The notes under the pieces: model-generated
The model's database searches: none
The model's input: the letters and a program-made list of their open reading frames with translations, nothing else
Told to the model about the DNA's origin: nothing
Part shown: positions 13,264 to 14,918 of the stretch, piece by piece
How positions within the stretch are numbered: position 1 is the stretch's first letter
Layout of the letters: every line of letters starts with the position of its first letter
Translations under genes and position numbers: made by a program
Assembly: GCA_009937555.1 (NCBI GenBank)
Contig: JAACFD010000021.1
Span: forward strand, 1 to 14,918
Reading direction: 5' to 3'
DNA from: Chlamydiales bacterium
GTDB taxonomy: Bacteria; Chlamydiota; Chlamydiia; Chlamydiales; JAACFD01
Length of the DNA: 14,918 nucleotides

Positions 13264-14571
13264 CTATCTTCCACCAAGAGAGATATGGTATGAATAGGCA
13301 TATCCTTGTAACTTAACTCTTAGTGAATCTCTTAGGGAGTCATACAAAGCTTCATCAGCAGCTGAAGTTGCTGAAGTTCTTTTAACTTTCTCCAGTCTAG
13401 AGAGTTCTAGAAAGTCAGAAAGAATATGGGCTATTTCTCTTCTATCCCAAGTTTTAGCTGAGGTAATCCGAGAAGCTTCATCGGTTTTAAGACGCGCGCG
13501 AGCCACAGCACTTGTTACGCTTACTTCATCATCAGTTTTTAAACTTGCCAAATAGGCTTCTTGAGCTTCTCGAGTAGTAATACTTAATAAAATTTTGAGC
13601 TCCATTTCTTCGAGTTCTAAGCCCATAGCTCCTACTTCATCCGCGGAAATAACTGGCCTTTCTTCTACAGCAGAAGTGGTAACGGCGGCTTTCTTTCCCC
13701 CTTTTTTATGTTTGCTTTTTGACTTGCTTGGAGCTTCAGAGGTAACTTCTTCATCTTCTAATTTAGAATGTGATTCTTGATAGATATGAATATACTCATC
13801 TTGTTTCTCACGGCTATCAAGTATCATAACAGCACAAGCAGCTTCTTCAGAGAGCCCCAGGGCTAGCACTTCTTCTTTAGTGAGCAGCGGAGCTGCCTCT
13901 ATTAAGGCAAACTCATCGTCTCTAGATGTCGACCTAGATCTATCTAAGCCTAGCAAGTCCCTCATTGGAGTAACGTCTATAGGGTCTAATGGAGCAGCCA
14001 TGGGGACTAAGAGGGCTTCTCTTTGAAAAAAGTCTGACGAAGAGGTATCACTGCCACCACCACCTCCACTTCCACGTAGAGTTGGCTTAGATTTTGTTTC
14101 ATAAAATCGAAGAGAAGCTTTTAGGGTGTTAGATATAGCTCCCACTATGAGGGCTTCAGCCTCAGCTTCAGAAGAAGTTTTGTATAACCTTAAAGTCTTA
14201 TATAAAGCTAACATGGCTTTTTCAAAAACATGTCTTAGATTTACGTAAGGGTTGTATTCCTCTTCATTAAAATTAGCACTATGTGTAGGGATGAGATTTA
14301 AGCAAGGTAGGATGTGTTTCCAATCATCATTTGAGGCGCCGTATATACTTCTTGCTGTGCCTTGTGCAAATCCTGATACATAAAAAACTACTCCATCTGC
14401 TTCAGTAACCCCAATTTTAGTACCTGTGGGATAATAAGCTAGAAGAGCTGTTTGAAATAAGGTTGTAATGGGGTCTAAGCGTTTTTTAGAAGAAGTAGAG
14501 GGGAGTAACCACCCTACAACACTGCTTAATTTACTAGCATGACTTAAAATACGTGCTGCTGTAGAAGACAT
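13264..14571 (-). CDS. Unknown 435-residue protein with duplicated helical motif and Lys-rich linker
   Basis: I do not recognise this protein. Residues 1-165 look like a compact domain with helices at 4-20, 35-47 and 110-160 around a short beta stretch (GVTEADGVVFYVSGF). A flexible Gly/Ser linker (167-179) and a Ser/Arg-rich segment follow. Residues 228-265 and 306-345 are diverged copies of one ~40-residue unit: EV-x-A-x-GL, a hydrophobic helix, then REKQDEYI / REAQEAYL. They are joined by an acidic then lysine-rich stretch (PSKSKSKHKKGGKK, 281-294). The C-terminus is helical and charged. No Sec signal or membrane helix is seen. The start has a perfect AAGGAGGT (14578-14585) six bases upstream, which suggests high expression. 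It is preceded by the methyltransferase gene by 69 bases and ends in a strong terminator. An exported or host-directed role is possible but unproven. Confidence 0.82.
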   Translation of the reverse strand: MSSTAARILSHASKLSSVVGWLLPSTSSKKRLDPITTLFQTALLAYYPTGTKIGVTEADGVVFYVSGFAQGTARSIYGASNDDWKHILPCLNLIPTHSANFNEEEYNPYVNLRHVFEKAMLALYKTLRLYKTSSEAEAEALIVGAISNTLKASLRFYETKSKPTLRGSGGGGGSDTSSSDFFQREALLVPMAAPLDPIDVTPMRDLLGLDRSRSTSRDDEFALIEAAPLLTKEEVLALGLSEEAACAVMILDSREKQDEYIHIYQESHSKLEDEEVTSEAPSKSKSKHKKGGKKAAVTTSAVEERPVISADEVGAMGLELEEMELKILLSITTREAQEAYLASLKTDDEVSVTSAVARARLKTDEASRITSAKTWDRREIAHILSDFLELSRLEKVKRTSATSAADEALYDSLRDSLRVKLQGYAYSYHISLGGR

Positions 14572-14577
14572 TTTGAA

Positions 14578-14585
14578 ACCTCCTT
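14578..14585 (-). promoter_or_regulatory. Perfect Shine-Dalgarno site of the 435-residue orphan gene
   Basis: The minus strand reads AAGGAGGT with a 6-base gap to the ATG, the full anti-Shine-Dalgarno complement. It is the best ribosome binding site in the window, while lptD and the fucosyltransferase gene show almost none. It fixes the start at 14571. Confidence 0.75.
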
Positions 14586-14640
14586 GTTTTTTTAAAAAAG
14601 TTCTACACTGCTTCGGATTCTATTTAAAGAAGGAAATAAG

Positions 14641-14918
14641 TTAAATAGAATAGATAAAAATTTTTGTCTTATAAAGATCATTACAAGAGTAGACCTTTGT
14701 TGCCTGAAGCGTAGGAAAGGCAAATGTGTGACTAATAACAATTGAATTAGAGGGCATTTCTTCTAGAACTTTGCTTTCAAGTTTCTGCATAGCTCCAGGG
14801 AAAAGGTAAAGAATTAAAACATCGCAGTTACGCAATGAAGTTTTATAGAAATTTTCTCGATAAATATTTACGTTATCAAAAGAAAAAAAATGTTTTATGA
14901 GCTTTGAAAAACAAAAGG
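14641..14918 (-). CDS. Class I SAM-dependent methyltransferase, C-terminal fragment
   Basis: The frame stays open from the stop at 14641 to the right window edge, so this is the 3' end of a gene that begins outside. The TTG at 14835 is internal, not a start. The translated end reads FDNVNIYRENFYKTSL, then RNCDVLILYLFPGAMQKL, KVLEEMPSNSIVISHTFAF and a short tail. This matches the last strands of class I methyltransferases: an acidic-residue strand, the D-V-hydrophobic strand with a YLxP-type loop (motif IV region), a helix, and a strand ending in SH-x-F. The SAM-binding glycine loop is outside the window. The substrate is unknown. Only 69 bases separate it from the next gene on the same strand, so the two could be co-transcribed. 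The fold assignment is from pattern recognition. Confidence 0.72.
   Translation of the reverse strand, partial: FCFSKLIKHFFSFDNVNIYRENFYKTSLRNCDVLILYLFPGAMQKLESKVLEEMPSNSIVISHTFAFPTLQATKVYSCNDLYKTKIFIYSI

Noticed and set aside
13595..13780. 61-codon open frame on the plus strand inside the 435-residue orphan gene
   Set aside because: Its Ser/Leu-rich translation is the antisense of a Glu/Lys-rich coding region; no independent support.

Overview
The window is AT-rich (GC looks to be in the mid-30s per cent by eye; not counted) and comes from a diderm (Gram-negative) bacterium. It carries a clear LptD (the outer-membrane LPS translocon), a large secreted protein with a filamentous-haemagglutinin (TPS) N-terminus, two surface-glycan-type glycosyltransferases and a flagellin. 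Shine-Dalgarno sites and sigma70-like promoters are of ordinary bacterial type. The mix of surface glycan enzymes, an FHA-like exoprotein, a lipase maturation factor homologue and Ser/Thr-rich orphan proteins would suit a host-associated organism, for example from the PVC/Chlamydiae-like or gammaproteobacterial intracellular groups. The taxon cannot be fixed from this sequence.

Layout from left to right: (1) 1-582 (+), the C-terminal end of a P1B heavy-metal ATPase cut by the window edge. (2) 735-3959 (+), a 1074-residue FHA/TPS-like secreted protein behind a good extended -10 promoter. (3) 8612 down to 3962 (-), three envelope genes: a GT11 alpha-1,2-fucosyltransferase-like enzyme, a GT90 (CAP10/LpsA-like) glycosyltransferase and LptD. 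(4) 8764-10079 (+), an orphan soluble Ser/Thr-rich protein and a five-helix membrane protein resembling DUF6790, with promoter and hairpin elements between them. (5) 11499-10081 (-), a lipase maturation factor (LMF1-like) membrane protein. (6) 13125-11602 (-), the main discovery: a flagellin whose central variable region is replaced by a complete matrixin-type (metzincin) zinc protease domain. (7) 14571-13264 (-), an unknown 435-residue protein with a duplicated helical motif and a lysine-rich linker, ending in a strong terminator. (8) 14918-14641 (-), the C-terminal end of a class I SAM-dependent methyltransferase cut by the right edge.

How they may work together: LptD would place LPS in the outer membrane, and the two adjacent glycosyltransferases are plausible LPS or surface-glycan decorating enzymes, one of them probably adding fucose. 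The FHA-like protein and the protease-flagellin add further surface-exposed or secreted functions, so the window reads as an envelope and host-interaction region. No rRNA, tRNA, CRISPR array, transposase or integrase was recognised. Two convergent gene pairs (3959/3962 and 10079/10081) end within 1-2 bases of each other.
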